Notes under the pieces: model-generated
The model's database searches: none
The model's input: the letters and a program-made list of their open reading frames with translations, nothing else
What the model was told of the DNA's origin: nothing
Shown here: one piece after another, positions 1 through 7,462 of the stretch
How positions within the stretch are numbered: position 1 is the first letter of the stretch
How the letters are laid out: every line of letters begins with the position of its first letter
Made by a program: the position numbers and the translations under genes
DNA from: Streptococcus sanguinis SK49
Lineage (GTDB): Bacteria > Bacillota > Bacilli > Lactobacillales > Streptococcaceae
Direction: 5' to 3'
Length of the DNA: 64,000 nt
Assembly (NCBI RefSeq): GCF_000212815.1
Contig: NZ_GL890985.1
Coordinates: 1,400,339 to 1,464,338 of the forward strand

Positions 1-16
1 GGGGATTTCTTATTAA

Positions 17-310
17 TTATTTAGCGATTGGGTAAACAGAAACTTGTTTCTTATCGCGACCTTTGCGTTCAAAGCGTACTACGCCTTCAACTTTTGCGAA
101 CAAAGTATCATCTCCGCCGCGTCCAACATTGACACCTGCATGGATATGAGTGCCGCGTTGACGGTAAAGGATAGAGCCGCCTGTTACGGTTTGACCGTCA
201 GCTGCTTTAGCTCCCAGACGTTTCGCTTGTGAATCACGTCCGTTAGATGTGGAACCTCCACCTTTTTTGTGGGCGAATAGTTGCAAGTTAGCAAGATTCA
301 TTTTTAACAT
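17..310 (-). CDS. rpmA: 50S ribosomal protein L27 (with N-terminal extension)
   Basis: L27 sits at the peptidyl-transferase centre of the large ribosomal subunit. The 97-residue product shows the family core ([15 protein letters not shown], then [14 protein letters not shown]). As in other Firmicutes it carries a short N-terminal extension that must be removed; the expected cut is between Phe12 and Ala13 in LQLF/AHKKG. The start at 310 is preferred over the ATG three codons later because GGAGG lies 9 nt before it. It is the last gene of rplU-prp-rpmA, 17 nt behind the protease gene expected to process it. Identity is certain; the processing site is inferred from the family. Confidence 0.98.
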   Translation of the reverse strand: MLKMNLANLQLFAHKKGGGSTSNGRDSQAKRLGAKAADGQTVTGGSILYRQRGTHIHAGVNVGRGGDDTLFAKVEGVVRFERKGRDKKQVSVYPIAK

Positions 311-327
311 AATGTTTTTCCTCCGTG

Positions 328-672
328 TTAGTTTTCTGTGATAACTCTGGTTTGGACGAACTCAGAAGAGTCCTCCGATAAGTTTGCCATTCCAAGGAAA
401 AATGATTCAAAGAAAAGCTGAGTCATTTCTCTTTGGTGTGACGGTATATACTGAGGAATTTCAACCTTCAGATAGCCGCCTTCTATTTCGTTTAATTCTA
501 AGTTTGGTTCGTAGCCTGCGAATTTCTCAACTGAATTGACAAAATTAATGGCGAGCGTCGAAACGGACGCACACACGACATCAAAGCCGTATTCACCACT
601 CGCGGCGTGACCTGTGATTTCTGCACGCCTCAGTTCGCCATCTTCGGCTCTTTCAAAGACTGCTTGTATCAT
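328..672 (-). CDS. prp: Ribosomal-processing cysteine protease Prp
   Basis: Prp removes the N-terminal extension of L27 in Firmicutes, a step needed for functional ribosomes. The 114-residue protein has the expected catalytic pair, His22 (ITGHA) and Cys34 (FDVVCASVS), with the usual 11-residue spacing. It lies between rplU and rpmA, 15 nt after the first and 17 nt before the second, so enzyme and substrate are co-transcribed. Older annotations call this protein YsxB or DUF464. No abnormal features were seen. Confidence 0.95.
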   Translation of the reverse strand: MIQAVFERAEDGELRRAEITGHAASGEYGFDVVCASVSTLAINFVNSVEKFAGYEPNLELNEIEGGYLKVEIPQYIPSHQREMTQLFFESFFLGMANLSEDSSEFVQTRVITEN

Positions 673-687
673 TTAATCTCCTTAAAA

Positions 688-1002
688 TTAAGCGTTGATA
701 GCGTTGATGACAACTTTTGTATATGGTTGACGGTGACCTTGTTTACGATGGCTGCCTTTTTTAGGTTTGTACTTGTAAGTAACAACCTTCTTTTGCTTGC
801 CTTGTTTTTCAACAGTTCCGACAACAGTAGCTCCAGCAACAAGCGGAGTTCCGACAACAGTGTTTTCACCACCAACAAGAACAACTTCGTCAAAAGTAAC
901 GTCTTGACCAGCTTCAGCGTTCAACTTTTCAACGTAGATTGCTTGACCAACTTCAACTTTAACTTGTTTTCCGCCAGTTTTAATGATTGCGTATGTGCTC
1001 AT
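688..1002 (-). CDS. rplU: 50S ribosomal protein L21
   Basis: L21 binds 23S rRNA during large-subunit assembly. The 104-residue product begins with the typical [10 protein letters not shown] and contains the basic [12 protein letters not shown] segment near the C terminus, at the standard length. The ATG follows an AGGAGGTGCATA ribosome site. It is the first gene of rplU-prp-rpmA and is preceded by a transcribed leader of roughly 225 nt, consistent with the autoregulatory L21 leaders known upstream of this operon in Firmicutes. Confidence 0.98.
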   Translation of the reverse strand: MSTYAIIKTGGKQVKVEVGQAIYVEKLNAEAGQDVTFDEVVLVGGENTVVGTPLVAGATVVGTVEKQGKQKKVVTYKYKPKKGSHRKQGHRQPYTKVVINAINA

Positions 1003-1229
1003 TATGCACCTCCTATGATTTTTAGGGTTTCCCCGAATTTTGTGAAGACTCGCCTAGCATCGTGGGACGAACCACTTAAGAGAAGAGCTCTAAGTATAAA
1101 CAAAGAATAAACAAGGAATTGAGCCGAAGGCATAACTTGTGTTAGGCAAGGCGACAATGACGAAGTTTAAATTTGTTATACGACGAGCAACGATGATCGT
1201 GCGGTTGCACAGGAATGTGCATAGTCAAC
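1003..1229 (-). promoter_or_regulatory. Long 5' leader of rplU operon, candidate L21 leader
   Basis: This is the non-coding part of the 348-base gap upstream of rplU. From the promoter at 1236-1264 the transcript would carry about 225 nt of leader. A perfect hairpin (TGCACA/TGTGCA) lies at 1206-1221 near the 5' end, and further GC-rich segments (GGTTCGTCCCACG, CTAGGCGAGTCTTC, GGGGAAACCC) lie near the start codon. Known Firmicute L21 leaders occupy this position and are thought to bind L21. I could not fold it or match it to a covariance model. No ORF was found in it. Confidence 0.5.
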
Positions 1230-1235
1230 TCTATA

Positions 1236-1264
1236 AGTATAGCACTTCTACCGCTCTTTAGCAA
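1236..1264 (-). promoter_or_regulatory. rplU operon promoter
   Basis: On the minus strand TTGCTA (1264-1259) and TATACT (1241-1236) are 17 nt apart, and TG one base before the -10 makes it an extended -10 promoter. The predicted start is about 1229. I see nothing in the rest of the gap (1265-1350), which separates it from the thiI stop. Confidence 0.7.
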
Positions 1265-1350
1265 GCTTTTTCATCTCATGAAAACGGATTTTCAAGGATT
1301 ATCTTTAGATTTTGTCCGCTGATGCACAAAGACTATTTCACCCTTGCTAT

Positions 1351-2565
1351 TTACAACAGCCCCTCAATCAGCTCGTCAACTTCATCAGCCTCTGCTTGCG
1401 GTCTGATTTCTGTAATCATGATTCCTGCAACAGCGCGCTCCACCAAGCCTTCAACATCTAGGTAAGTTTCGTACTTCTCAGCATTCTTGATTTTCGGATT
1501 AGTTTTAGGTCGGTCTGGAGCAAAAATGGTACAGCAGTCTTCAAATGGTTGGATAGAGATTTGGAAAGTATCGATTTTTTCAGCAATGTCAATGATTTCC
1601 AGCTTGTCCATGGTCACGACAGGACGGATAACCGGTGTATTGGTTACAGCGTTGATAGCCTGCATACTCTCAATCGTTTGACTTGCCACCTGACCAAGAC
1701 TTTCTCCGTTGATAATGACTTGAGCGCCCCGCTCCTCCCGAATCCGGTCCGTAATACGCATCATAAAGCGACGAGTCAGTGTCATGAGGTAAGCTTCTGG
1801 AGCCTTGGCCTTGATTTCCTCTTGGATCTCAGTAAAAGGCACTTCAATAAACTTGATATTACCGCCAAACTTGGTCAGTTTCCGTGTCAAATCCTGAGCT
1901 TTTTTCAAAGCACCTGGACTGGTATAAGGCGGACTGGCAAAGTGAACCGCCTCGATGTCTACACCGCGCTTTAGAGCCAAATAGCCCGCCACCGGTGAGT
2001 CAATTCCTCCCGACAGCATGAGCATACCCTTTCCTGAAGTACCGACTGGCAGCCCTCCAGCACCACGAATCGTTTCATACGAGATATAGGCCGCTTCTTC
2101 ACGAATTTCGACCCGCAGCTCAATATCTGGTGCTTTCATCTTGACCTGAACATTGGGAATAGCCTCAAAAACAGCATCACCAAGCGTCTGGTTAAGCTCG
2201 CGGCTATCCAATTCAAAGCTATGGTCACTGCGCTTGCTGGTAATTTTAAAGGTCATGCCTTCCTGATAGACTTGCTTCATGATGGTTTGAACAGCTTCAA
2301 TCAAGGCTGGTACAGACTTTTTAACCCTATAAGATGGTGAGAAATTCTGAATCCCAAAAATCTGCTTGAGTGATTCAGCGACCGGCTGATAATCGGTCCC
2401 TTGCAGATAGATATGAGTGCGGTCACGGTCAGCCTTGACATGGACCTGTGGATAGACTGACAAGACAGCTTGGATATTGCGTTTGAGTTTGTTGATAAAG
2501 CGCATGCGGTTCTTGCCCTTGGTTGAGAGCTCACCGTAGCGTACCATAATTTCTGAATAATGCAT
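1351..2565 (-). CDS. thiI: tRNA 4-thiouridine synthetase ThiI
   Basis: ThiI adenylates U8 of tRNA and transfers persulfide sulfur to make 4-thiouridine. The 404-residue protein has an N-terminal ferredoxin-like/THUMP region (about 1-165) and an ATP-pyrophosphatase domain with the PP-loop SGGIDS at 185-190. It lacks the C-terminal rhodanese domain of the E. coli enzyme, as is usual in Firmicutes; a CC pair lies near residue 346 ([10 protein letters not shown]). The gene follows a NifS-like cysteine desulfurase by only 3 nt, the classical pairing in which the desulfurase delivers sulfur to ThiI. A thiamine role is unlikely without the rhodanese domain. Confidence 0.96.
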   Translation of the reverse strand: MHYSEIMVRYGELSTKGKNRMRFINKLKRNIQAVLSVYPQVHVKADRDRTHIYLQGTDYQPVAESLKQIFGIQNFSPSYRVKKSVPALIEAVQTIMKQVYQEGMTFKITSKRSDHSFELDSRELNQTLGDAVFEAIPNVQVKMKAPDIELRVEIREEAAYISYETIRGAGGLPVGTSGKGMLMLSGGIDSPVAGYLALKRGVDIEAVHFASPPYTSPGALKKAQDLTRKLTKFGGNIKFIEVPFTEIQEEIKAKAPEAYLMTLTRRFMMRITDRIREERGAQVIINGESLGQVASQTIESMQAINAVTNTPVIRPVVTMDKLEIIDIAEKIDTFQISIQPFEDCCTIFAPDRPKTNPKIKNAEKYETYLDVEGLVERAVAGIMITEIRPQAEADEVDELIEGLL

Positions 2566-2568
2566 TGT

Positions 2569-3711
2569 TTACCTTACTTTTCTGGTTTTTTCGTAAATAA
2601 TTTTAAAAGTTGTCAAAAACTGCTCCATCCGGCTCATATCATTGTCAAGATCCAAACTGATACGGACAGCAGTCTGAGCGAGAGATTTCTCAACGCCCAT
2701 AGCGATTAGGGTTCCTGCTGGCTTACCGGCCTTAGAAGAGCAAGCACTAGTAGTCGAGATATAGATCTCGTAGTCTTCAAATGCATGGACGACAACTTCA
2801 CCCCGCACTCCCTTGATACCAAAGGTTAGTATATGAGGTGCAAAATTTTCCAGGTCTGAGAAAATCACCACATCTGGATACTTCTGCAGCTCTTCAAGGA
2901 GAATCTTCTTCATCTGAGCCGTCCGCTGGGCAAATATTTCTTGCTTTTCCATGGACAGCCGCAAAGCTTTGGCTGTCGCTGCAATGCCTGCTAAATTTTC
3001 TGTTGTGGAGCGCTTATCCGACTCCTGGCCGCCACCAGTCAAGAGGGGACTGATTTTTTTGCCAGACTTGATATAGATAAATCCTACGCCCCGGACACCG
3101 TGAAATTTATGACTGGAAAATGTCGCAAAATCCACGCGATCCGTCAGATAAGCAGCTGTTGGAATCTTCGTAACAGCCTGTACAGCGTCCACATGAAAGG
3201 AAATAGTTGGTTTATCTGCTAGAAGTTCGGATATTTTCTGAATGGGCTGAATACTGCCGATTTCATTATTGACAGCCATGACAGAGATTAGAGTGGTATC
3301 TGGTCGAATCAACTCCGCTAGCTTGTCTACCTCAACAAAACCAGACTTATCGACTGGTGCAAAATCGACTTCAAATCCCTGACTCTGCAACCAGAGGGCT
3401 GATTCTTTAACAGCGGGATGCTCAATGTTGGATACGATGATGTGTTTTCCAAAGGGAACTTTTTCAAAAGCAACTCCCTTAAGCACCCAGTTGTCTCCTT
3501 CTGTTCCTCCAGACGTAAAAAAAATCTCCGATGAAGACTTGCCTAAAAGCTCTGCTATTTGCCTGCGTGAAGCTTCTAAGAGACGGGTTGCCTGACTGCC
3601 TAAACTGTGCAGACTGGATGGATTACCCCATATTTTAGAAGCCACCTCCGTGTAAGCGGCCAAAGTCTCAGGATAAGGCTTGGTTGTCGCTGAATTATCT
3701 AAATAAATCAT
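2569..3711 (-). CDS. Cysteine desulfurase (NifS/IscS-like, ThiI partner)
   Basis: A PLP-dependent class V aminotransferase-fold enzyme that removes sulfur from cysteine as an enzyme persulfide. The start is placed at 3711 (MIYLDNSATTKP), because AGAGGAAAG precedes this ATG and the 19 residues upstream are not family-like; this gives 380 residues. Visible features are the PLP lysine K202 in SSHKFHG and the persulfide cysteine C324 in TSACSSKAG. The spacing between them and the short C-terminal loop resemble the dedicated NifZ/IscS-type donors found next to thiI rather than SufS. It is translationally close to thiI (3-nt gap). Confidence 0.93.
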   Translation of the reverse strand: MIYLDNSATTKPYPETLAAYTEVASKIWGNPSSLHSLGSQATRLLEASRRQIAELLGKSSSEIFFTSGGTEGDNWVLKGVAFEKVPFGKHIIVSNIEHPAVKESALWLQSQGFEVDFAPVDKSGFVEVDKLAELIRPDTTLISVMAVNNEIGSIQPIQKISELLADKPTISFHVDAVQAVTKIPTAAYLTDRVDFATFSSHKFHGVRGVGFIYIKSGKKISPLLTGGGQESDKRSTTENLAGIAATAKALRLSMEKQEIFAQRTAQMKKILLEELQKYPDVVIFSDLENFAPHILTFGIKGVRGEVVVHAFEDYEIYISTTSACSSKAGKPAGTLIAMGVEKSLAQTAVRISLDLDNDMSRMEQFLTTFKIIYEKTRKVR

Positions 3712-3773
3712 GTTCTTTCCTCTAAATTTCAATACTCCTATTGTAACACGAAAGAGAAACTGGAACAAGAAAG

Positions 3774-3806
3774 AAAAAGCCCTAAATTCTGTTAAAACTT
3801 AGGGCT
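3774..3806 (-). terminator. Terminator downstream of fbp
   Basis: Stem AGCCCTAA/TTAGGGCT (3778-3785 with 3799-3806) is followed on the minus strand by TTTTTC. It lies just after the fbp stop and before the promoter of the desulfurase-thiI pair. Confidence 0.8.
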
Positions 3807-3811
3807 AAACT

Positions 3812-5722
3812 TCACCGGTCATAAAACTCATGCAATAAGCCAAAGAGTTCCTGTTGTTGAGCCATCAATATTTGACCGATACTAGTGGATTTAATCAGAG
3901 TTCGCTGTTCGACATTTTCAATAACTTTCTTTAAAGAAGTCTGGGCAAAAGGTGCTTCTACTACCTTTTGGGCATTTTGGAAGGGTTGGTGGGTTACCAG
4001 TTGAAAACCGTAAGAATTATTCAGCAAAGAATATCCTGCTGTTCCAGTCTTTTCTTGATAAGCTTCACACAAACCGCCATCAATGACGAAGAGCAAGCCG
4101 CCACCACGGATAGGCGACTCTCCCTTGCCCGTCTTAACCGGAGTATGACCGTTGACCATCCTAGACTCTTGAGAAAAGAGGCCAAATTCTTCCAAAATCA
4201 GCTGACAGACTTTCTCAGAATTACGATAAGAAAAATAAGAATTTTCTACTTCCTTGTGGGTGTCCTTATCTTCAATGAAATAGCGCTCCAAGGTGGTCAT
4301 CTTTTCTTTGCCAAACAGGGGCGATAACTTACCTTTCCAGCAATACCAAATCAAATCAGTCGACAAATCATCGCCCACTTCCTTGTTCTTAGCCGCCTGC
4401 CGAATATGATACTCAAAGAAATCCAGCAATTCCTTGCCCGCATAATGGACTTGATTGAGAATGAAAGGCTGGAATTCTCCTGACGGCTCCAGAGGAATGC
4501 AGCCATGAAAAAGCAAGTGCTGGTTGTAAATCTTATACATAGAGCCCTTGTTCATCAGAAGGCTCATATGCTCCGCCATCTTAAGCGAACTTTGGAATGA
4601 GGCCAGCATACTCTCTACTGCTTGATTTTCTTCAGGTGTCAAAGCTGAAGGATTTTCCGGATTGATAGTTTGGAAGCAGGTATTAACCAGGGCATGTTTA
4701 GTATCGTCAATCGTAATGCTTTCTTCCCAATAGTCAATCTTGTCCAACATGACATGGTCCTGCATCTGGAATTCAGGCCGTCGTTTGATAAGTTGATTTT
4801 CCAGCTTGAACTGGATAATCGACAAGGCTTGGTGAACCTTTTCCAGTTGCAGAATTTCCTCTTCAGAAAACTCCTGCTCTCTGCCACCAAGAATAGGCCT
4901 AAACTTAGGATTAGACTGGTAAGTCTTGTCAGCAAAAAGAGTCAAGGAGCGCAGGTTTAAACCATAATCTTTCTCGATATCCCAGAGATAGCCATAGCGA
5001 GCTGCGATACGCAGCACATTTAGCAAGCAAGCCTTGGAGCCAAAAAATGCTCCCATCCAGATAATGTCGTGATTGCCCCACTGAATATCTAGCGAATGAA
5101 AATGCTGCAGTTCATCCATGACCTGAGCACTGCCAGCTCCTCGGTCAAAAATATCTCCAACCACATGCAGATGGTCAATCAACAACCGCCGGATACTTCG
5201 AGACAAGCCTAGGATAAAAGGCACAGCTTCCCGCAATTCAATCACATAAGTCAGGATATTCTCAAAATAGGACTTTTTATCAGCCAAAGCCCTGTCACTA
5301 TAGAGCAGTTCCTCGATAATATAGGTATATTGTGGCGGCAAGGCTTTTCTGACCTTGGACCGACTGTATTTGGCACCTGCAAAAGCCAGCAAGTTCAAGA
5401 GCTGGGGAATGGTTTCCTGATACCAGTCTTTGCCTTTAGTTTCTTCCCCCAGCACAAGCTCAGGATAGGAAACCAGCGCTGACAGGCGGTCCTTATGAGC
5501 TTCTGACAAGGTGTCCCCAAAACAGTCCTTGATCTTCTCATTGAGGATACCTGCACAGCTTCTCAAAATATAGTCAAAAGCAGCAAACTCCCCGTGAATG
5601 TCACTGATATACAGCTCCGTTCCTTTGGGCAGGTTCAAAATTGCCTCTAGGTTGGTCAGCTCTGTAATGACTTTCTGGCGACTGTCAAATTCTTTCAGTA
5701 AAATACGCTTATATTGCTCCAT
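3812..5722 (-). CDS. fbp: Fructose-1,6-bisphosphatase, class III
   Basis: Hydrolyses fructose 1,6-bisphosphate to fructose 6-phosphate, the irreversible gluconeogenic step. The 636-residue length and the metallophosphatase motifs YISDIHGE (Asp41, His43), VVGDIFDRG, WGNHDIIWMG and VNGHTP identify the Firmicute-specific class III enzyme, unrelated to the E. coli type. It lies beside ppsR, ccpN and ppdK, so the two enzymes that bypass irreversible glycolytic steps are neighbours. No frameshift or missing motif was seen. Its start follows ppsR by a 42-nt gap, suggesting one transcript with ccpN and ppsR. Confidence 0.96.
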   Translation of the reverse strand: MEQYKRILLKEFDSRQKVITELTNLEAILNLPKGTELYISDIHGEFAAFDYILRSCAGILNEKIKDCFGDTLSEAHKDRLSALVSYPELVLGEETKGKDWYQETIPQLLNLLAFAGAKYSRSKVRKALPPQYTYIIEELLYSDRALADKKSYFENILTYVIELREAVPFILGLSRSIRRLLIDHLHVVGDIFDRGAGSAQVMDELQHFHSLDIQWGNHDIIWMGAFFGSKACLLNVLRIAARYGYLWDIEKDYGLNLRSLTLFADKTYQSNPKFRPILGGREQEFSEEEILQLEKVHQALSIIQFKLENQLIKRRPEFQMQDHVMLDKIDYWEESITIDDTKHALVNTCFQTINPENPSALTPEENQAVESMLASFQSSLKMAEHMSLLMNKGSMYKIYNQHLLFHGCIPLEPSGEFQPFILNQVHYAGKELLDFFEYHIRQAAKNKEVGDDLSTDLIWYCWKGKLSPLFGKEKMTTLERYFIEDKDTHKEVENSYFSYRNSEKVCQLILEEFGLFSQESRMVNGHTPVKTGKGESPIRGGGLLFVIDGGLCEAYQEKTGTAGYSLLNNSYGFQLVTHQPFQNAQKVVEAPFAQTSLKKVIENVEQRTLIKSTSIGQILMAQQQELFGLLHEFYDR

Positions 5723-5764
5723 CTTCAGCCCTCACTCTATAACCGCTCTTTGCAATCTTCTCTC

Positions 5765-6577
5765 TTATCTCAATTTCTTCAAATGATCTTCAATCAAGAA
5801 AGCCGTCTCTTCGATTGATTTATCAGTGATATTGATGACATGAGCCCGATACTTTTTAAAGACTTCTTTTGAGTAGTCTAGTTCTTCATATATCTTTTCC
5901 AGATCTGTATAGCTGGTTGACTGGGTCAATCCCAGAGAATTCAAGCGATTACTGCGTATCTTAGACAGTTTTTCTGGCTCACATAAGAGGCCGATAATCC
6001 GCTCCGGATCAACCTTATCCAAGACCTGAGGCAGAGGGACTTGTGGAATCAAAGGCAGGTTAGAAACCTTGTAGCCTTTATTAGCCAGATAAATACTGAG
6101 TGGCGTTTTGGATGTACGGGAGACGCCCAAGAGCACCAAATCCGAATCCAAAAATCCTTGCGGCGCCTTGCCATCATCGTATTTGACTGCAAACTCAATA
6201 GCGGAGATTTTATTAAAATACTCAGTGTCCAGCCGGTGCAAGGTACCCGGCACCTCTATAGGACTGGTGCCTGTCTTTTCTCTGATAATCTCAAAAAATG
6301 GATGCATCAAATCCAGATAAGCAAGGCCATTGGCCTGACTGAACTCCCTAGCTGCAGCAGCTAGCCTGCCATCAACTAGTGTACTGATGACAAGGGCATC
6401 ATCCTTGATGGCATCACGCAGAATATCCAGCAATTCTTCTTCTTTGTTGATAAATGGAAAACGATAGCTGTTATTAAAAATAATATCTGGGTACTGGGCT
6501 GTCACCGCAGACAATAGCTTCTGCGAAGTCCCCCCTAAAGAATCTGAAATGCTGTAAACAATAATTTCTTTCTTCAT
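5765..6577 (-). CDS. ppsR: PPDK regulatory protein (bifunctional kinase/pyrophosphorylase)
   Basis: DUF299/PDRP-family enzyme that inactivates pyruvate phosphate dikinase by ADP-dependent phosphorylation of the threonine near the catalytic histidine and reactivates it by phosphorolysis. The 270-residue protein starts with the family motif YSISDSLGGT and has the nucleotide loop GVSRTSKTPLS at about 151-161. The target gene ppdK lies divergently 0.9 kb away with ccpN between them, the B. subtilis ccpN-yqfL arrangement extended by the substrate enzyme. It is 11 nt downstream of ccpN and is probably co-transcribed with it. Confidence 0.93.
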   Translation of the reverse strand: MKKEIIVYSISDSLGGTSQKLLSAVTAQYPDIIFNNSYRFPFINKEEELLDILRDAIKDDALVISTLVDGRLAAAAREFSQANGLAYLDLMHPFFEIIREKTGTSPIEVPGTLHRLDTEYFNKISAIEFAVKYDDGKAPQGFLDSDLVLLGVSRTSKTPLSIYLANKGYKVSNLPLIPQVPLPQVLDKVDPERIIGLLCEPEKLSKIRSNRLNSLGLTQSTSYTDLEKIYEELDYSKEVFKKYRAHVINITDKSIEETAFLIEDHLKKLR

Positions 6578-6588
6578 GTTTATTCCTC

Positions 6589-7218
6589 TTATCTATTAAC
6601 CTCAGCGCTTCTGGCCTCTTGAATAATGTAATCCAACAGAGCTGACTTGGTCACAGTTCCTAAAATTTTACGCTCATTATCCTTATCCACTACCGGCAGC
6701 GAATCAATCGCAAAATCCTGCAAAACTGCCGCCGCTTCCAAAATATTCATATTCTTGTAGCAAGTTTTAATATGGGGCATTCGGGTCATGCAGACCGCTA
6801 CGGGTGTGCTGTCAATGTTGGTATTGAGCGAGGCCCGCAGCAGGTCCTTACGCGACAAAATCCCCAAGAGCAGCTTATGCTCATCAATGACATAGAGAAC
6901 ATCCGCATCATACATAAATAAGGTAATAATGGCATCTTGAATAAAAGAATCATGAGACACCAAAACAGGCGAAGTCATAATCTCCGCTACTTCCTTTCGA
7001 AAGGTATCGAAAAAGAAAAGCGTCTCTAAATCTGAGCCTGAGTACGTGTAACCAACTTTAGGCGTAGCCTTCAAAATCCCAACCAAAGTCAGAAAAGACA
7101 GGTCCGAGCGCAAGGTCGCCCGAGAAATATCGAGTAATTCTGAAATTTTCTCACCGCTGAGTGGCTGGTGTTCTTTTACAATTTCTACAATTTTCTTTTG
7201 CCGTTCACTTAATTTCAA
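6589..7218 (-). CDS. ccpN: CcpN-type transcriptional repressor (HTH + two CBS domains)
   Basis: A 209-residue repressor of the family that turns off gluconeogenic genes during glycolytic growth in B. subtilis. An N-terminal winged HTH (about 1-60: KIVEIVKEHQPLSGEKISELL, DISRATLRSDLSFL) is followed by two CBS domains (about 80-135 and 143-205) that sense adenine nucleotides in the family. The start is a TTG, with AGGAG 10 nt upstream and no better ATG. It is divergent from ppdK, whose promoter carries CcpN-like sites, and precedes ppsR. The target assignment is inferred from position and motif. Confidence 0.9.
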   Translation of the reverse strand: MKLSERQKKIVEIVKEHQPLSGEKISELLDISRATLRSDLSFLTLVGILKATPKVGYTYSGSDLETLFFFDTFRKEVAEIMTSPVLVSHDSFIQDAIITLFMYDADVLYVIDEHKLLLGILSRKDLLRASLNTNIDSTPVAVCMTRMPHIKTCYKNMNILEAAAVLQDFAIDSLPVVDKDNERKILGTVTKSALLDYIIQEARSAEVNR

Positions 7219-7385
7219 ATAAGTCTGACTCCTTCGTTCTTTATAATAGATGATTAGCCTGATTTCGATTAAAATTTAGGAATTATTGCTCATATTGCAT
7301 TTTCAGACGTTTAAATAATCATCATTTTGTAACACATTATAACAAAAAAAGAAAAAATGTCAATAAAACTGAATGCTTTTTTCAG

Positions 7386-7440
7386 TTGACAAACATATGT
7401 GATGTATATTACAATGTATTTGTCTGCAATATGACATATA
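7386..7440 (+). promoter_or_regulatory. ppdK promoter with CcpN-like operator sites
   Basis: TTGACA (7386-7391) and TACAAT (7410-7415) are 18 nt apart. TATGACATATA at 7430-7440 fits the B. subtilis CcpN consensus as I remember it (TRTGHYATAYW) at all 11 positions. TGTGATGTATA at 7398-7408, inside the spacer, fits at 10 of 11. One site would block polymerase binding and the other early elongation. The rest of the 7219-7385 gap is AT-rich and holds the ccpN promoter, with a likely -10 TATTAT just upstream of the TTG start. Confidence 0.65.
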
Positions 7441-7462
7441 TTTCATAATTTTGGAGGTAAAT

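Noticed and set aside
607-1110. 167-codon plus-strand frame over rplU/prp
   Set aside because: It is antisense to two confident ribosomal operon genes, and its composition is that of a shadow frame.
7451-7462. TTG start giving four extra residues on PPDK
   Set aside because: The TTG overlaps the GGAGGT ribosome site that serves the ATG at 7463, and the family begins at MAKWIYSF.
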